Assembly: GCF_020177375.1 (NCBI RefSeq)
Contig: NZ_JAIWHV010000003.1
Location: forward strand, 124,001-188,000
DNA from: Saliphagus infecundisoli
Lineage (GTDB): Archaea > Halobacteriota > Halobacteria > Halobacteriales > Natrialbaceae
Reading direction: 5' to 3'
DNA length: 64,000 nt
The notes beneath the pieces were generated by a model. That model ran no database searches, had not been told where the DNA came from, and saw nothing but the letters and a program-made list of their open reading frames with translations. The translations under genes were made by a program, and so were the position numbers. Below are positions 7,269 to 16,057 of this stretch, piece after piece (the first letter of the stretch is position 1; each line of letters opens with the position of its first letter).

Positions 7269-8219
7269 ATGGCAGAGATCGTCGTCCTCAACGGTAGCGC
7301 ACACGGAATCCCCTCCAGCGAGTGTGCCGACGCCCTCCGCGAGCGCCTCGATCGCGAGGTCGAACTCGCCGAGTCGCCGGCCGAGGAGGTCGAACTGATC
7401 CGGGATGCCGAGGTCGCCGTCGGCGGGAAAATGCGCGAGGAGGTCATAGACGCTGCCGGCGAACTCGAGCTGTTCGCCTGCTCGTCGGCCGGGGTCGGCC
7501 ACCTCGACTTGGACGCGCTTGGAGAGCGGGGGATCGCGGTGACGAACGCCTCGGGCGTCCACGGGCCGAACATCGCCGAGCACGTGCTGGGGTGGATGCT
7601 GATGATCACCCGCCGGCTCGACGAGGGACTCGCCCGTCAGGATCGACGGGAGTGGAGCCACTTTCAGGCGTTCGGGGAGTTCCAGGGCTCGCGGGTCTGT
7701 GTCGTCGGCCTCGGCGCGATCGGACAGGCGATCGTCGAGCGCCTGGCGGGCTTCGGTGTCGAGACCGTCGGCGTCCGCTACTCCCCCGAGAAGGGCGGAC
7801 CGACCGACGAGGTGTACGGGTTCGACGAGATCGAGGAGGCACTGGTCGGGGTCGATTACCTCGCAATCGCCTGTCCGCTCACCGACGAGACCCGGGGACT
7901 GATCGGCGCCGAGGAACTCGCGACCCTGCCCCCGGACGCCGTGTTAGTCAACGTCGGCCGCGGCCCGATCGTCGAGACCGAGGCGCTCGTCTCGGCCCTG
8001 CGAAACAACAAGCTCCACGCGGAGGCCCTCGATGTCACCGATCCCGAACCGCTCCCCGAGGACCACGAGCTCTGGGGGCTCTCGAACGTCTACATCACGC
8101 CGCACAACTCCGGGCACACGCCCCATTACTGGGAGCGCGTCGCGGAGATCCTCGTCAGAAATCTCGAGCACGTCGAGGAGACCGGGGAGTACGACGACCT
8201 CGAGAACCAGGTCGCCTGA
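7269..8219 (+). CDS. D-2-hydroxyacid dehydrogenase, NAD(P)-dependent
   Basis: The 316-residue protein has the classical D-isomer 2-hydroxyacid dehydrogenase layout. The Rossmann motif GLGAIGQAIVERL is at about residues 147-159. Signature NVGRGPIVETEALVSAL is near 226-242, and the acidic catalytic segment DVTDPEPLPEDH is near 256-267. The active-site histidine lies in TPHNSGHT near 278. It interconverts 2-keto acids and D-2-hydroxy acids in the cytosol; the exact substrate is not readable. The TATA-like tttaagc about 30 bp before the ATG fits a leaderless transcript. It is convergent with the alcohol dehydrogenase, separated by 3 bp. Confidence 0.85.
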   Translation: MAEIVVLNGSAHGIPSSECADALRERLDREVELAESPAEEVELIRDAEVAVGGKMREEVIDAAGELELFACSSAGVGHLDLDALGERGIAVTNASGVHGPNIAEHVLGWMLMITRRLDEGLARQDRREWSHFQAFGEFQGSRVCVVGLGAIGQAIVERLAGFGVETVGVRYSPEKGGPTDEVYGFDEIEEALVGVDYLAIACPLTDETRGLIGAEELATLPPDAVLVNVGRGPIVETEALVSALRNNKLHAEALDVTDPEPLPEDHELWGLSNVYITPHNSGHTPHYWERVAEILVRNLEHVEETGEYDDLENQVA

Positions 8220-8222
8220 GAG

Positions 8223-9404
8223 TCAGTACGCCGCCTCGAACAGTTCGATCACGTCCCCGCGGTCCATTCTCCGAGGGTTGCGGTCGATGTTGTGTTTCGA
8301 ATGCTCGAAGGCGACCTCGGCGAAGCCCTCGAACTCGTCGGTGTCGATGTCGCCCAGTTCGGAGATTCGGTTCGGGATCCCGATGTCGTCGTTCAGCGCG
8401 GCGACCGCGTCGGCCCCCCGCCGGGCGAGCTCGAGGTCGGACTCCCCTGCCCGGCGTTCGACGCCGAGCAGGTCGGCGACCTCCGCAAGTCGGGCGGGTT
8501 CGGCAGGCGCGTTGTACCGCATGACGTGGGGGAGGAGCACGGCGTTCGCTCGTCCGTGGCCGATCCCGTACTCGATCCCCAGGGGATAGGTCAGCGCGTG
8601 GACGGCCCCGAGCCCGGAGTTGACGAACGCCTGGCCAGCGATGGTCGCCGCGAGGCTCATCCGGTAGCGCGCGCGGTCGTTGTGGGCGCCCTGGTGGACC
8701 GCCTCCCGCAGGCTATCGCCGATCAGCCCGATCGCCTCGCGGGCCAGCCCGTCCGTGAAGGGCGTTCGGAGCGTCGAGACGTAGGCCTCTATCGCGTGAC
8801 TCAGGGCGTCCATCCCCGTCGCGGCGGCGACTCCCGGCGGAAGCGACCGGGTGAGGTCGGGATCGACGACCGCGAGGTCGGCGAAGAGGTGTTCGGAGTA
8901 GACGACCTTCTTGTTGTCCCCGTCCTCGCTGTCGGCGAACACCCCGATGTGTGTCACCTCGCTTCCGGTCCCCGCGGTCGTCGGCACGAGCGCGGTCGGT
9001 CGGCCCTCGCCGGGGACGTTCCCCATTCCCAGCATCTCGCGAACCGGAACGTCGTGGTCGGCGAGGACGGCCGCCAGTTTGGCCGTGTCCATGCAGCTTC
9101 CGCCGCCGACACCGACCACGAGATCGGCCTCGGCCTCCCGGACGGCCTCGGCGGCGTCCTCGGCCAGCCGAAGCTTCGGCTCGGGATGAACGTCCTCGAA
9201 CGTCGAGAGTTCCAGCTCCGAGAGCGCCTCGAAGACGGTGTCGGCGGCGCCGGCCTCCACGACGTCGCCGTCGGTGACGACGAGCGCCGACTCGAACCCC
9301 TCGGCGAAGCCGGCGAGTTCGCTCGCCGCACCCATTCCGTAGCGGACCTCGTTCGGACTCTCGATCCCGTACACCCGGTCAATGGCTCCGATCCCGTCGA
9401 ACAT
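8223..9404 (-). CDS. Iron-containing alcohol dehydrogenase
   Basis: A 393-residue group III (Fe-dependent) alcohol dehydrogenase. The N-terminal dinucleotide-binding half carries GVGGGSCMDTAKLAA (about 84-98). The iron-binding half contains MDALSHAIEAYVS (near 185), GLGAVHALTYPLG (near 254) and GHGRANAVLLP (near 268), which supply the Asp and His metal ligands. These enzymes reduce aldehydes or ketones with NAD(P)H, or the reverse. ATG 9404 is preferred over the upstream in-frame ATG at 9446 because the protein then begins MFDGIG, close to family length. Substrate specificity is not inferable. Confidence 0.85.
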   Translation of the reverse strand: MFDGIGAIDRVYGIESPNEVRYGMGAASELAGFAEGFESALVVTDGDVVEAGAADTVFEALSELELSTFEDVHPEPKLRLAEDAAEAVREAEADLVVGVGGGSCMDTAKLAAVLADHDVPVREMLGMGNVPGEGRPTALVPTTAGTGSEVTHIGVFADSEDGDNKKVVYSEHLFADLAVVDPDLTRSLPPGVAAATGMDALSHAIEAYVSTLRTPFTDGLAREAIGLIGDSLREAVHQGAHNDRARYRMSLAATIAGQAFVNSGLGAVHALTYPLGIEYGIGHGRANAVLLPHVMRYNAPAEPARLAEVADLLGVERRAGESDLELARRGADAVAALNDDIGIPNRISELGDIDTDEFEGFAEVAFEHSKHNIDRNPRRMDRGDVIELFEAAY

Positions 9405-9442
9405 ACCGGATGGATGCCGGGCGGCCCCAAAAGTGTAGGCGG

Positions 9443-11431
9443 TCACCGCAGCGGGACGTCGGTGATCGAAAAGCGAGCGCCGCCCGCCTCGCTCTCCCCG
9501 ATCCGGACCGACCAGCCGTGGGCCTCTACGATCTCGCGGACGATCCCCAGCCCGAACCCGGTTCCCTCCGCGGCGGTCGAGTAGCCGACCTCGAAGACGC
9601 GCTCGCGGTCGGCGGGCGCGACCCCGGGCCCGTCGTCTTCGACGTAGAAGCCGCCAGCGAGGTCGCCGACGCGGACCTCGCTGGCGCCGTGTTCGGCGGC
9701 GTCATCGGGAGCCTGCGAACGATTGCCCGTGGAGCCGTGCTCCACGGCGTTGCGAAAGAGGTTCTCTACGACCCGCGAGAGCCGGCTCCGGTCGGCCAGC
9801 ACGACCGCCTCGCTTTCGACCCGGAGGGTGATCCCCGCCGTCTCGACGGAGTCCCAGCACCGGGCCGCGAGGTCCGCGATCCGGACCCGCTCGAAGTCCT
9901 CGACGACCCGTCCCCCGCGGGCGAGCGCGAGGGCGTCCGCGACGATCTCCCGGCTCCGCTCGACGGCCCGCGCGGCGTCGGCGACGTGCTCGCCCCCCTG
10001 TTCGCCGGCGAGCTCGAGATGGCCCGCCGCGACGCCGAGGGGGTTTCGCAGGTCGTGGCCGAGCGCGCCCGCGAACGCCTCGAGGCGATCGCCGTCCGTC
10101 CCGATCGCCGGGGTGCTCCCCCGGTGGAAGTCCCCCCGGTCGGTCCGATCGAGGGCCGCCCGGACCGTGGTCGCCAGGATCTCGACCAGCGCCTCGTCGG
10201 TGTCGTCGAACGCCTCTGGGTCGGGCGAAGAGGTGATGAAGACGCCGTGGTCGCCCAGCGGGTGGATGATCCCGCTGGCCGCGGGAGTCTCGGCGGCGTC
10301 CATTACTTCCCCGGACTCGACGTCGTCGATGACGAGGGACTCCCCGCGCTCGAAGACGTCCCAAACGACCCGATCGGTCGTCCGATCCGGGTCCGTCCGC
10401 CGGTAGGCCGAGTCGGTTCCGAGTCGCTCCCGGACGCCCTCGGTGACGGCGACCGGCTCGAGGACCTCGCCCTCGCGGAGATGCACCCCGCTCAGGGGGA
10501 GATCAAGCGTCTCCTCGGCGGCCCGGACGGCGACCTCGGCGACCCCCCGCCGGCTTTCGGCCCGGATGAGGTCGTCCATCCACGTCTGGAGCCCTCGGAT
10601 CTTCGCCTCGCGTTCCTGTCTCTCGGTGACGTCGATCAGACAGCCCTCGATGGCGACGACCTCGCCCTCGGCGACGATCGGGGTTCCTTTCTCCCAGACG
10701 TGGCGGCGCTCGCCGTCGGCGGTCCGGATCCGGTAGGTTGCCTCGAAGGACTCGCCGGTGTCGACCGCCGACCGGACCCGCTCGGCTAAGTCCCCTGCGT
10801 CCGCCTCGGCGATGAGGTCGTCCCCGAAGGCGACCTCGCCGCGCTCGAGGGCCTCGGGCGGGTAGCCCGTGAGTTCCTCGACCCGGCCGCCGACGAACGA
10901 CATGTTCCAGGGCGGCTCCGGCGAGCAGCGGTAGACCATCCCCGAGAAGTTGTCCAGAAAGGTCGCGAACTGGCGGCGGCTCTCGGCCAGCGCGACGTGG
11001 GCGCGATGGCGTTCGACGGCGTTCGTGACGCGGTTCGCGAGCACGCGGTACTGTTCGGGGCCGCCCTTCTGGAGGTAGTCGGTGACCCCCGCCGAGATCG
11101 CCTCGCTCGCGATCTCCTCGCTTCCCCGCCCCGTAAAGAGGACGAAGGGAATTTCGGGATGGTCCTCGCGGACGCACTCGAGGAACTCCAGGCCGTCGGT
11201 GCCAGGCATCTCGTAGTCGCTGACGATACAGTCGATCCCGCCCTCCTCGAGGCGCTCGCTTCCCGCCCCGGCGTCGGGAGCCGTCTCAACGACGATCCCC
11301 TCGCCCTCCCGCTCCAAGAACGACCGCGTCAGCTTCCGGTGGGAGGCGTCGTCGTCCACGTGGAGCACGCGGAGGGAGTCCGGATCGGTGGCCGCCGCGC
11401 CGGACGCCGGAGCCACGATCCCCTGGTGCAT
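9443..11431 (-). CDS. Hybrid sensor histidine kinase (REC-PAS-GAF-HisKA-HATPase)
   Basis: The 662-residue soluble kinase has an N-terminal receiver domain (VLHVDDD, then VSDYEMPG with the phospho-acceptor Asp, then YLQKG). A PAS domain with WEKGTPIV and a PAC-like end follows, then a GAF-like segment (about 290-425). The HisKA domain has ALGHDLRNPLG with the phosphorylatable His. The HATPase shows an N-box (NLFRNAVEH), G1 box (DDGPGV) and G2 box (GFGLGI). No membrane segment is present, so the signal is cytosolic. ATG 11431 is preferred to GTG 11440. Haloarchaea carry many such orphan kinases, and no separate response regulator lies nearby. Confidence 0.9.
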   Translation of the reverse strand: MHQGIVAPASGAAATDPDSLRVLHVDDDASHRKLTRSFLEREGEGIVVETAPDAGAGSERLEEGGIDCIVSDYEMPGTDGLEFLECVREDHPEIPFVLFTGRGSEEIASEAISAGVTDYLQKGGPEQYRVLANRVTNAVERHRAHVALAESRRQFATFLDNFSGMVYRCSPEPPWNMSFVGGRVEELTGYPPEALERGEVAFGDDLIAEADAGDLAERVRSAVDTGESFEATYRIRTADGERRHVWEKGTPIVAEGEVVAIEGCLIDVTERQEREAKIRGLQTWMDDLIRAESRRGVAEVAVRAAEETLDLPLSGVHLREGEVLEPVAVTEGVRERLGTDSAYRRTDPDRTTDRVVWDVFERGESLVIDDVESGEVMDAAETPAASGIIHPLGDHGVFITSSPDPEAFDDTDEALVEILATTVRAALDRTDRGDFHRGSTPAIGTDGDRLEAFAGALGHDLRNPLGVAAGHLELAGEQGGEHVADAARAVERSREIVADALALARGGRVVEDFERVRIADLAARCWDSVETAGITLRVESEAVVLADRSRLSRVVENLFRNAVEHGSTGNRSQAPDDAAEHGASEVRVGDLAGGFYVEDDGPGVAPADRERVFEVGYSTAAEGTGFGLGIVREIVEAHGWSVRIGESEAGGARFSITDVPLR

Positions 11432-11502
11432 ACCGGCCACTCGTCGGCGAGCATGATGAGTGCTTCGGCCTGACTGTCGGGAAATCGGATGGGTTCCTGG
11501 CG

Positions 11503-12816
11503 CTATTCGGCGTCGGGCCCGGCTCCGTCAGCCTCGCTGTGCGATCCGACTCCATCGATATCCGAGACGTTTGTGCGACCGCGTCCGCGAGATGCCGATT
11601 CGACCGCCGCGAGCGCGGAAAGGACCGACGACGGCTCCGTGGACTCCGCGGCCGCCCGGATCGCCCGGTAGGCGGCCGCGGCCTCCTCGCCCGCATAGTT
11701 TCGCTTGGTGAGTGGCGTCGTCTCACAGACGACCGCCGGGGGGGCATCGAGCGCCGAGAGGAGAAGCTGGTTGCCGCTCCCGAGGTGGAGGTCACAGACG
11801 ACGACCGCGTCGGCCGTCCGGATCCGTTCTTTGGCGGCCGCGAGCAGCTCCCGGTCGAGCGGGGCGTACGGTTCGGCGACGAGCGGGTCGATCCCCTGGC
11901 GGGTCGCGGCCGCCGCCGCCGGCCCGCCCGCGACGAGCGGGCCCGCAGTCACTTCGACGCCGGTTCCCTCCAGGCGTGCGAGGACGCCCGCGGCGGCCGC
12001 CCCCCGTCCGAGCACGTGGACCCGTTCGGGGAGCTCCGAGGGCACCCCGCCAGGGAGGGCGGTGACCGTCGGCGACCCCGTGACCGGGTTCGTCGCGACC
12101 GCGGTGGTGGCGTCGAACGCCTCGGCGAGCCGGTCGGCCGACAGCACCTCCTCCGGAGACCCCGTCTCGACGATTCCTCCCCCCGCAAGGACCGCGAGCC
12201 GGTCGCAGTAGCGGGCCGCGAGCTCGAGGTCGTGGATCGCCGCCAGCGCCGTCTTCCCTTCCTCGACGAGTTTGGCGACGAGTTCGAGGGTCTCGATCTG
12301 GTGGGCAACGTCGAGGCTCGCCGTCGGCTCGTCGAGCAGGACGACGGGCGTGTCCTGGGCGAGCGTCCGTGCGAGGATCACCCGCTGGCGCTCGCCGCCG
12401 CTGACCGCCTCGATCGACCGGTCTTCGAACTCTGCGACCGCGGTCCGCTCCATCGCCCGGTCGACGCGCTCGCGGTCCTCGGGGGTCGGCGACGAAAACC
12501 GCGACCGGTAGGGCGTTCGACCCATCTCGACGACCTCGCGGACGTCGAACGCAAAGGAGAGGTGGGTGACCTGGGGAACCACCGAGACCAGCCGGCTCGA
12601 CTCTCGCGAGGAGAGATTCTGAACCTCCCTCCCGGCGACTCTGACGGAGCCGGCGTCGGGGGAAATCGCCGCGCTGATCGCCCGTAGGAGGGTCGTCTTG
12701 CCGGCACCGTTGGGGCCGACGAGGCCGACGAACTCGCCCTCCGCGACCGACAGCGATGCCTCCGAGAGGACGGCCACGTCGCCGAAGGAGACGGAGAGGG
12801 AGTCGGCGTCGATCAC
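11503..12816 (-). CDS. btuD: Corrinoid ABC transporter ATPase with C-terminal extension
   Basis: A 437-residue protein. Residues 1-250 form a complete ABC ATPase: Walker [10 protein letters not shown] (34-42), signature VSGGERQRV, Walker [13 protein letters not shown] and switch His in AIHDLELA. Residues from about 260 onwards form an extra domain (ERVHVLGRG, then [16 protein letters not shown]) not needed for ATPase function and possibly nucleotide- or ligand-sensing. The start is GTG 12816, overlapping the permease stop as GTGA, so it is coupled to btuC. With BtuC and BtuF it should power vitamin B12/cobinamide import; heme or siderophore import is the alternative within this transporter superfamily. 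Confidence 0.85.
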   Translation of the reverse strand: MIDADSLSVSFGDVAVLSEASLSVAEGEFVGLVGPNGAGKTTLLRAISAAISPDAGSVRVAGREVQNLSSRESSRLVSVVPQVTHLSFAFDVREVVEMGRTPYRSRFSSPTPEDRERVDRAMERTAVAEFEDRSIEAVSGGERQRVILARTLAQDTPVVLLDEPTASLDVAHQIETLELVAKLVEEGKTALAAIHDLELAARYCDRLAVLAGGGIVETGSPEEVLSADRLAEAFDATTAVATNPVTGSPTVTALPGGVPSELPERVHVLGRGAAAAGVLARLEGTGVEVTAGPLVAGGPAAAAATRQGIDPLVAEPYAPLDRELLAAAKERIRTADAVVVCDLHLGSGNQLLLSALDAPPAVVCETTPLTKRNYAGEEAAAAYRAIRAAAESTEPSSVLSALAAVESASRGRGRTNVSDIDGVGSHSEADGAGPDAE

Positions 12817-13907
12817 AGCGCGTGCACCTCCCGCTTGGTGAGCAAGTAGAGAAAGAAGGGCGCGCCGAAGGCGGCGGTGACGATGCCGACGGGGACCTCG
12901 GCGGGACCCGCGCGGGCGAGGGTGTCGGTCGCGACGAGGAAGGACGCCCCGGCGAGCGCGCTCGTCGGCAACAGGATCCGGTGATCGGGGCCGACGAGCA
13001 GGCGCATGACGTGGGGGACGACGAGGCCGACGAAGCCGATGACGCCCGCGACGGCGACCCCCGCCGCTGTCACGACGCTCGCGAGCGCGAGCAAGAGTAG
13101 TTTGGTGCGCTCGACGTCGATGCCGAGGTGATGAGCGTCCTCCTCGCCGAGCAGGAGGACGTTCATCTCGCGGGTGAAGGCCGCGAGGACGGCCACCCCG
13201 ATGAGGACGACCGGCAGCGAGACCGAGACGTCGCTCCAGGTGGCGTTCGAGAGCCGGCCCATCAGCCAGATCATCGCCTCCCGCAAGCTGTCGCCGCTGT
13301 GGACGAGCATGTAGGAGATGAGGGCACCGAGAAAGGCCTGGACGGCGACCCCGGCGAGCAGGAGAGTCGCGACCGGCGTCCGCCCGCCCTCGGTCGCGAT
13401 GGCGTAGACGAGAAAGGCGGTCGCGAGCGCGCCGGCGAAGGCGGCGGGCTGGAGCCCCACCGGGAGGAGTGCCGGAAAAGCGATGACGGCGACGGCGCCC
13501 GCGGCGGCCCCCGTGGAGACGCCGATGATCGAGGGGTCGGCCAGCGGGTTCCTGAAAAAGCCCTGCATCACGGTGCCCGCGGCCGCGAGGCCGAAGCCGA
13601 CGGTCGCCGCGAGCGCGATCCGGGGAAGCCGGATGTCGGCGACGATCGTCTGGTGGCTCGAACGGACGTCGAACGCGAACGGGCGGACGAACTCGAGCGA
13701 CGGTGCGGGAAGCGACCACCCGAGAAGGGGCAGCGCCCGCTCGCCGAGACCGGCTCCCGTGGGGACGGCGACGGCGTTCAGAACGGCGAGGGCGACCGTC
13801 GTCGGGCCGATCCGGGCCGGGCCGAGGCCGGCGCTGGCGACGACGACGACCGCGAGGATCGCCGTCAGGCCCGCCGACCAGGAGACGATCCGGCCCGTTC
13901 GCTCCAT
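12813..13907 (-). CDS. btuC: Corrinoid/FecCD-type ABC transporter permease
   Basis: A 364-residue FecCD-family permease with about ten hydrophobic segments. Family-typical stretches include [20 protein letters not shown] (about 90-110), [21 protein letters not shown] and [20 protein letters not shown] (about 270-290). It forms the membrane channel of the importer. It is followed by btuD through a GTGA overlap. The ATG at 13907 lies 31 bp from the centre of the shared TATA element, predicting an almost leaderless mRNA. Assignment to B12 rests on the neighbouring BtuF-like binding protein and the known haloarchaeal btuCDF arrangement. Confidence 0.88.
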   Translation of the reverse strand: MERTGRIVSWSAGLTAILAVVVVASAGLGPARIGPTTVALAVLNAVAVPTGAGLGERALPLLGWSLPAPSLEFVRPFAFDVRSSHQTIVADIRLPRIALAATVGFGLAAAGTVMQGFFRNPLADPSIIGVSTGAAAGAVAVIAFPALLPVGLQPAAFAGALATAFLVYAIATEGGRTPVATLLLAGVAVQAFLGALISYMLVHSGDSLREAMIWLMGRLSNATWSDVSVSLPVVLIGVAVLAAFTREMNVLLLGEEDAHHLGIDVERTKLLLLALASVVTAAGVAVAGVIGFVGLVVPHVMRLLVGPDHRILLPTSALAGASFLVATDTLARAGPAEVPVGIVTAAFGAPFFLYLLTKREVHAL

Positions 13908-13913
13908 CTACAA

Positions 13914-13925
13914 CAACTGCGGTTG
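13914..13925. promoter_or_regulatory. Small inverted repeat CAAC-tgcg-GTTG
   Basis: A 4-bp-arm inverted repeat between the btuC start codon and the shared TATA element. It overlaps the predicted btuC transcription start, so it could be part of an operator. The arms are short and chance is a fair explanation. Confidence 0.25.
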
Positions 13926-13933
13926 CTTTAGCC

Positions 13934-13942
13934 AAATATTTA
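13934..13942. promoter_or_regulatory. Shared bidirectional TATA element for btuCD and btuF
   Basis: The AT-only core aaatattta lies in the 64-bp gap between the divergent btuC and btuF start codons. It is nearly self-complementary (ccaaatatttattgg). Its centre is 31 bp from the first base of btuC and 34 bp from that of btuF, the spacing expected for TATA boxes of near-leaderless transcripts on both sides. Confidence 0.55.
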
Positions 13943-13971
13943 TTGGAGTCGCCCGCACGGGGAGACGAGAC

Positions 13972-15357
13972 ATGCGAAAGCTACTGACGATCCTGCTGGC
14001 CGCCTTCCTGATCGCGAGCGTGGCCGCCCCGCCCGTCGCCGCGGGCGCGGCGGGCGCCTCGGGCGCGACCGGGGCAAGTGCGGCCCAGGCCGAGGCGACC
14101 TGCGAGTACCCGGTCGAGTTGACCGACGCGACCGGCGAGGACGTGACGCTGGACGAACCGCCCGAACGGGTCGTCGCCCTGCAGGCGAGCGACGCCCAGA
14201 CCGTCTTCGAGATCGGCGCCGAGGAGAGCCTGGTCGGGATGCCGATAAACGACTTCACGTCCCACCATGACGCCGGCAACCGAACGAACGTCGCCGTCGA
14301 GGGGCAACAAAACGTCGACGTCGAGACCGTCGTCGATCTCGAGCCCGACGTCGTGCTCGCGGCGAACGTCACGGCCCCCGAGGACGTCGAACAGCTCCGG
14401 GAGGCCGGGGTCACGGTCTACCACTTCGAGACCGCCGAGGACCTAACGGACGTCCGTGAGAACGTCCAGCGCACCGGCGAGCTGACCGGCGCCTGCGAGG
14501 GCGCCCAAGAGCGCATCGACTGGATGGACGAGCGCCTGGGTGCCCTCGAGACCGCTCTCGAGGGCGTCGAGCGCCCGCTTGCCTACTGGTCGATGGGTGG
14601 CGGCTACACCGCGGGCAACGGCACCTTCCAGAACGCGATCCTGGAGACTGCAGGCGTCGAGAACCTCGCTGCGGAGGCCGGCATCGCCGGCTGGCAGGAG
14701 ATCAGCAATGAGGTCGTGATCGAGGAGAACCCCGAGTGGATCGTCTACGGGAGTGCGGACCCCGAGATGGAACCCGCGCTCAGCGAGGGCGCGATGGAAA
14801 CGACCGCCTACGAGGAGGGCAACCTCGTCGCGGTGGACTCGAACGCCGTCAGCCAACCCGCACCCCACGTCGTTACCGCGATCGAGACGATCGTCGAAGC
14901 CGTCCACCCCGAGGCCTACGAGGAGGCTCAAGCGATCCTCGAGGAGGGCAACGGGACCGAAGGAGCCAGCGAGAACGCGACCGACGCCAACGGAACGGTA
15001 GCCAACGCGACCAACGGCTCGGTCGGCGAGGAACCGAACGAAACCGCCGACTCGAACGAAACGGCAAACGAATCGACGGGCGTCGGCGAGAACACCACCA
15101 ACGAAACCGGCGAGAACGCCACCGACGAGACCGACGCGGACGACGAGACGGAGAACGCGACCGACGGGAACGGAACGGAAGCCAACGCGACGGGTGAAAA
15201 CGCTACCAACGACACCGACGGCGCCGAGAACGCGACGGATCCCGAGGAGAGCGCCGAGAGCGACGACGGCGACTCGATCCCGGTCGGAATCGTCGCCGCG
15301 GTCGTCGCCGCGATCGCGGTGATCGCCGCGGCGGTCGTCGGATTCCGCCGGCTGTAG
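13972..15357 (+). CDS. btuF: Corrinoid-binding protein, membrane-anchored, with sequon-rich stalk
   Basis: The 461-residue protein begins with a Sec-type signal (MRKLLTILLAAFLIASVAAP). A BtuF-like periplasmic-binding domain follows (about 45-325; ERVVALQASDAQTVFEIGAE, DLEPDVVLAAN, and NPEWIVYGSADPEM). Residues about 327-430 form a linker with about seventeen N-x-S/T sites interspersed with Glu/Asp/Gly. The end is a hydrophobic helix (VGIVAAVVAAIAVIAAAVVG) followed by RRL, anchoring it to the outer face of the membrane. No clear PGF-CTERM motif is present. It captures corrinoid for BtuCD. The ATG at 13972 follows the shared TATA element and precedes the signal peptide directly. Confidence 0.88.
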   Translation: MRKLLTILLAAFLIASVAAPPVAAGAAGASGATGASAAQAEATCEYPVELTDATGEDVTLDEPPERVVALQASDAQTVFEIGAEESLVGMPINDFTSHHDAGNRTNVAVEGQQNVDVETVVDLEPDVVLAANVTAPEDVEQLREAGVTVYHFETAEDLTDVRENVQRTGELTGACEGAQERIDWMDERLGALETALEGVERPLAYWSMGGGYTAGNGTFQNAILETAGVENLAAEAGIAGWQEISNEVVIEENPEWIVYGSADPEMEPALSEGAMETTAYEEGNLVAVDSNAVSQPAPHVVTAIETIVEAVHPEAYEEAQAILEEGNGTEGASENATDANGTVANATNGSVGEEPNETADSNETANESTGVGENTTNETGENATDETDADDETENATDGNGTEANATGENATNDTDGAENATDPEESAESDDGDSIPVGIVAAVVAAIAVIAAAVVGFRRL

Positions 15358-15402
15358 CCGGCGTTCGAAAGGCGTTTACCCCCATCGGCTCACAGGTCCG
15401 GC

Positions 15403-15684
15403 ATGGTCGAAAACGTCATCTGGCCCGCCTATCTCGACGCGGAGCTTTCCCGGAAGGAGGGGAGGCGGGTTCCCGAGGGGCTTGCCGTCCCCGAGCCGAC
15501 GGTCGACGAGATCGCACAGGCGGTCCAGCAGGTCGGCTACGACGCCACGATCGAACGCGAGAAGTCCTACTCGCGGGAGTCCTGGGAAGCGCGAGGCCGG
15601 GTCGTCGTCCGGGGCGCCGAGGACTCGACGAAGAACGACCTCGTCCAGGCGGTCGCGGCCTACGTCGCCGCGATCCGCGAGTGA
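15403..15684 (+). CDS. srp19: Signal recognition particle 19 kDa protein
   Basis: A 93-residue archaeal SRP19. The N-terminal [20 protein letters not shown] matches the RNA-binding start of the family. [20 protein letters not shown] then gives the second conserved strand and basic loop that contacts the tips of 7S RNA helices 6 and 8. It prepares the RNA for SRP54 binding in co-translational targeting. The gene for the RNA itself appears at about 53.0 kb in this window. It is followed one base later by gar1. TATA-like cgtttacc lies about 28 bp upstream. Confidence 0.95.
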   Translation: MVENVIWPAYLDAELSRKEGRRVPEGLAVPEPTVDEIAQAVQQVGYDATIEREKSYSRESWEARGRVVVRGAEDSTKNDLVQAVAAYVAAIRE

Positions 15685-15685
15685 G

Positions 15686-15928
15686 ATGGCGGTCCGCCGG
15701 GTCGGAACCGTCCGCGACACCGCCCAGGGGCTGCTCGTCCTCCGCACGGAGGGTGGAAACGGGAATTACGACGAGGAGATCGGAACGACGGTGCTCTCCG
15801 AATCGCTCGAGGACGTCGGTCGAGTCGTCGACGTCTTCGGGCCCGTCGAGCGCCCCTATCTCGCGGTCACTCCCGAAGCGGGCGTCCACGCGCCCGCGCT
15901 GGTCGGGTCTACGCTGTACGCGCGGTAA
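15686..15928 (+). CDS. gar1: H/ACA ribonucleoprotein subunit Gar1
   Basis: An 80-residue archaeal Gar1. It has the small beta-barrel pattern seen in the family, VRRVGTVRDTAQGLLVLRTE and then DVGRVVDVFGPVERPYLAV. Gar1 binds Cbf5 and promotes substrate turnover in H/ACA-guided pseudouridylation of rRNA. It starts one base after the srp19 stop, so the two share a transcript. The last five codons (TLYAR) and stop fall in the first copy of a tandem 25-26-bp repeat that continues past the gene, so the 3' end has been duplicated in tandem. Confidence 0.92.
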   Translation: MAVRRVGTVRDTAQGLLVLRTEGGNGNYDEEIGTTVLSESLEDVGRVVDVFGPVERPYLAVTPEAGVHAPALVGSTLYAR

Positions 15929-15976
15929 GGGGTCCTACGCTGTACGCGCGGTAAGGGGTCTACGCTGTACGCGCGG
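15909..15976 (+). repeat. Tandem 25-26-bp repeat at the gar1 3' end (about 2.7 copies)
   Basis: Copies start at 15909, 15935 and 15960. Each contains tacgctgtacgcgcgg, and the first two are followed by taaggggtc. The first copy encodes the gar1 C-terminus and stop. The others are non-coding. The pattern is a local slippage-type duplication. Confidence 0.9.
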
Positions 15977-16057
15977 GAGGATCGGGGCAGGCGGGATGGC
16001 TGCGGCGGCCGGACCGAGGGCACAACACCAATACCGCCCCGGTCCGAATCCCGTGCC

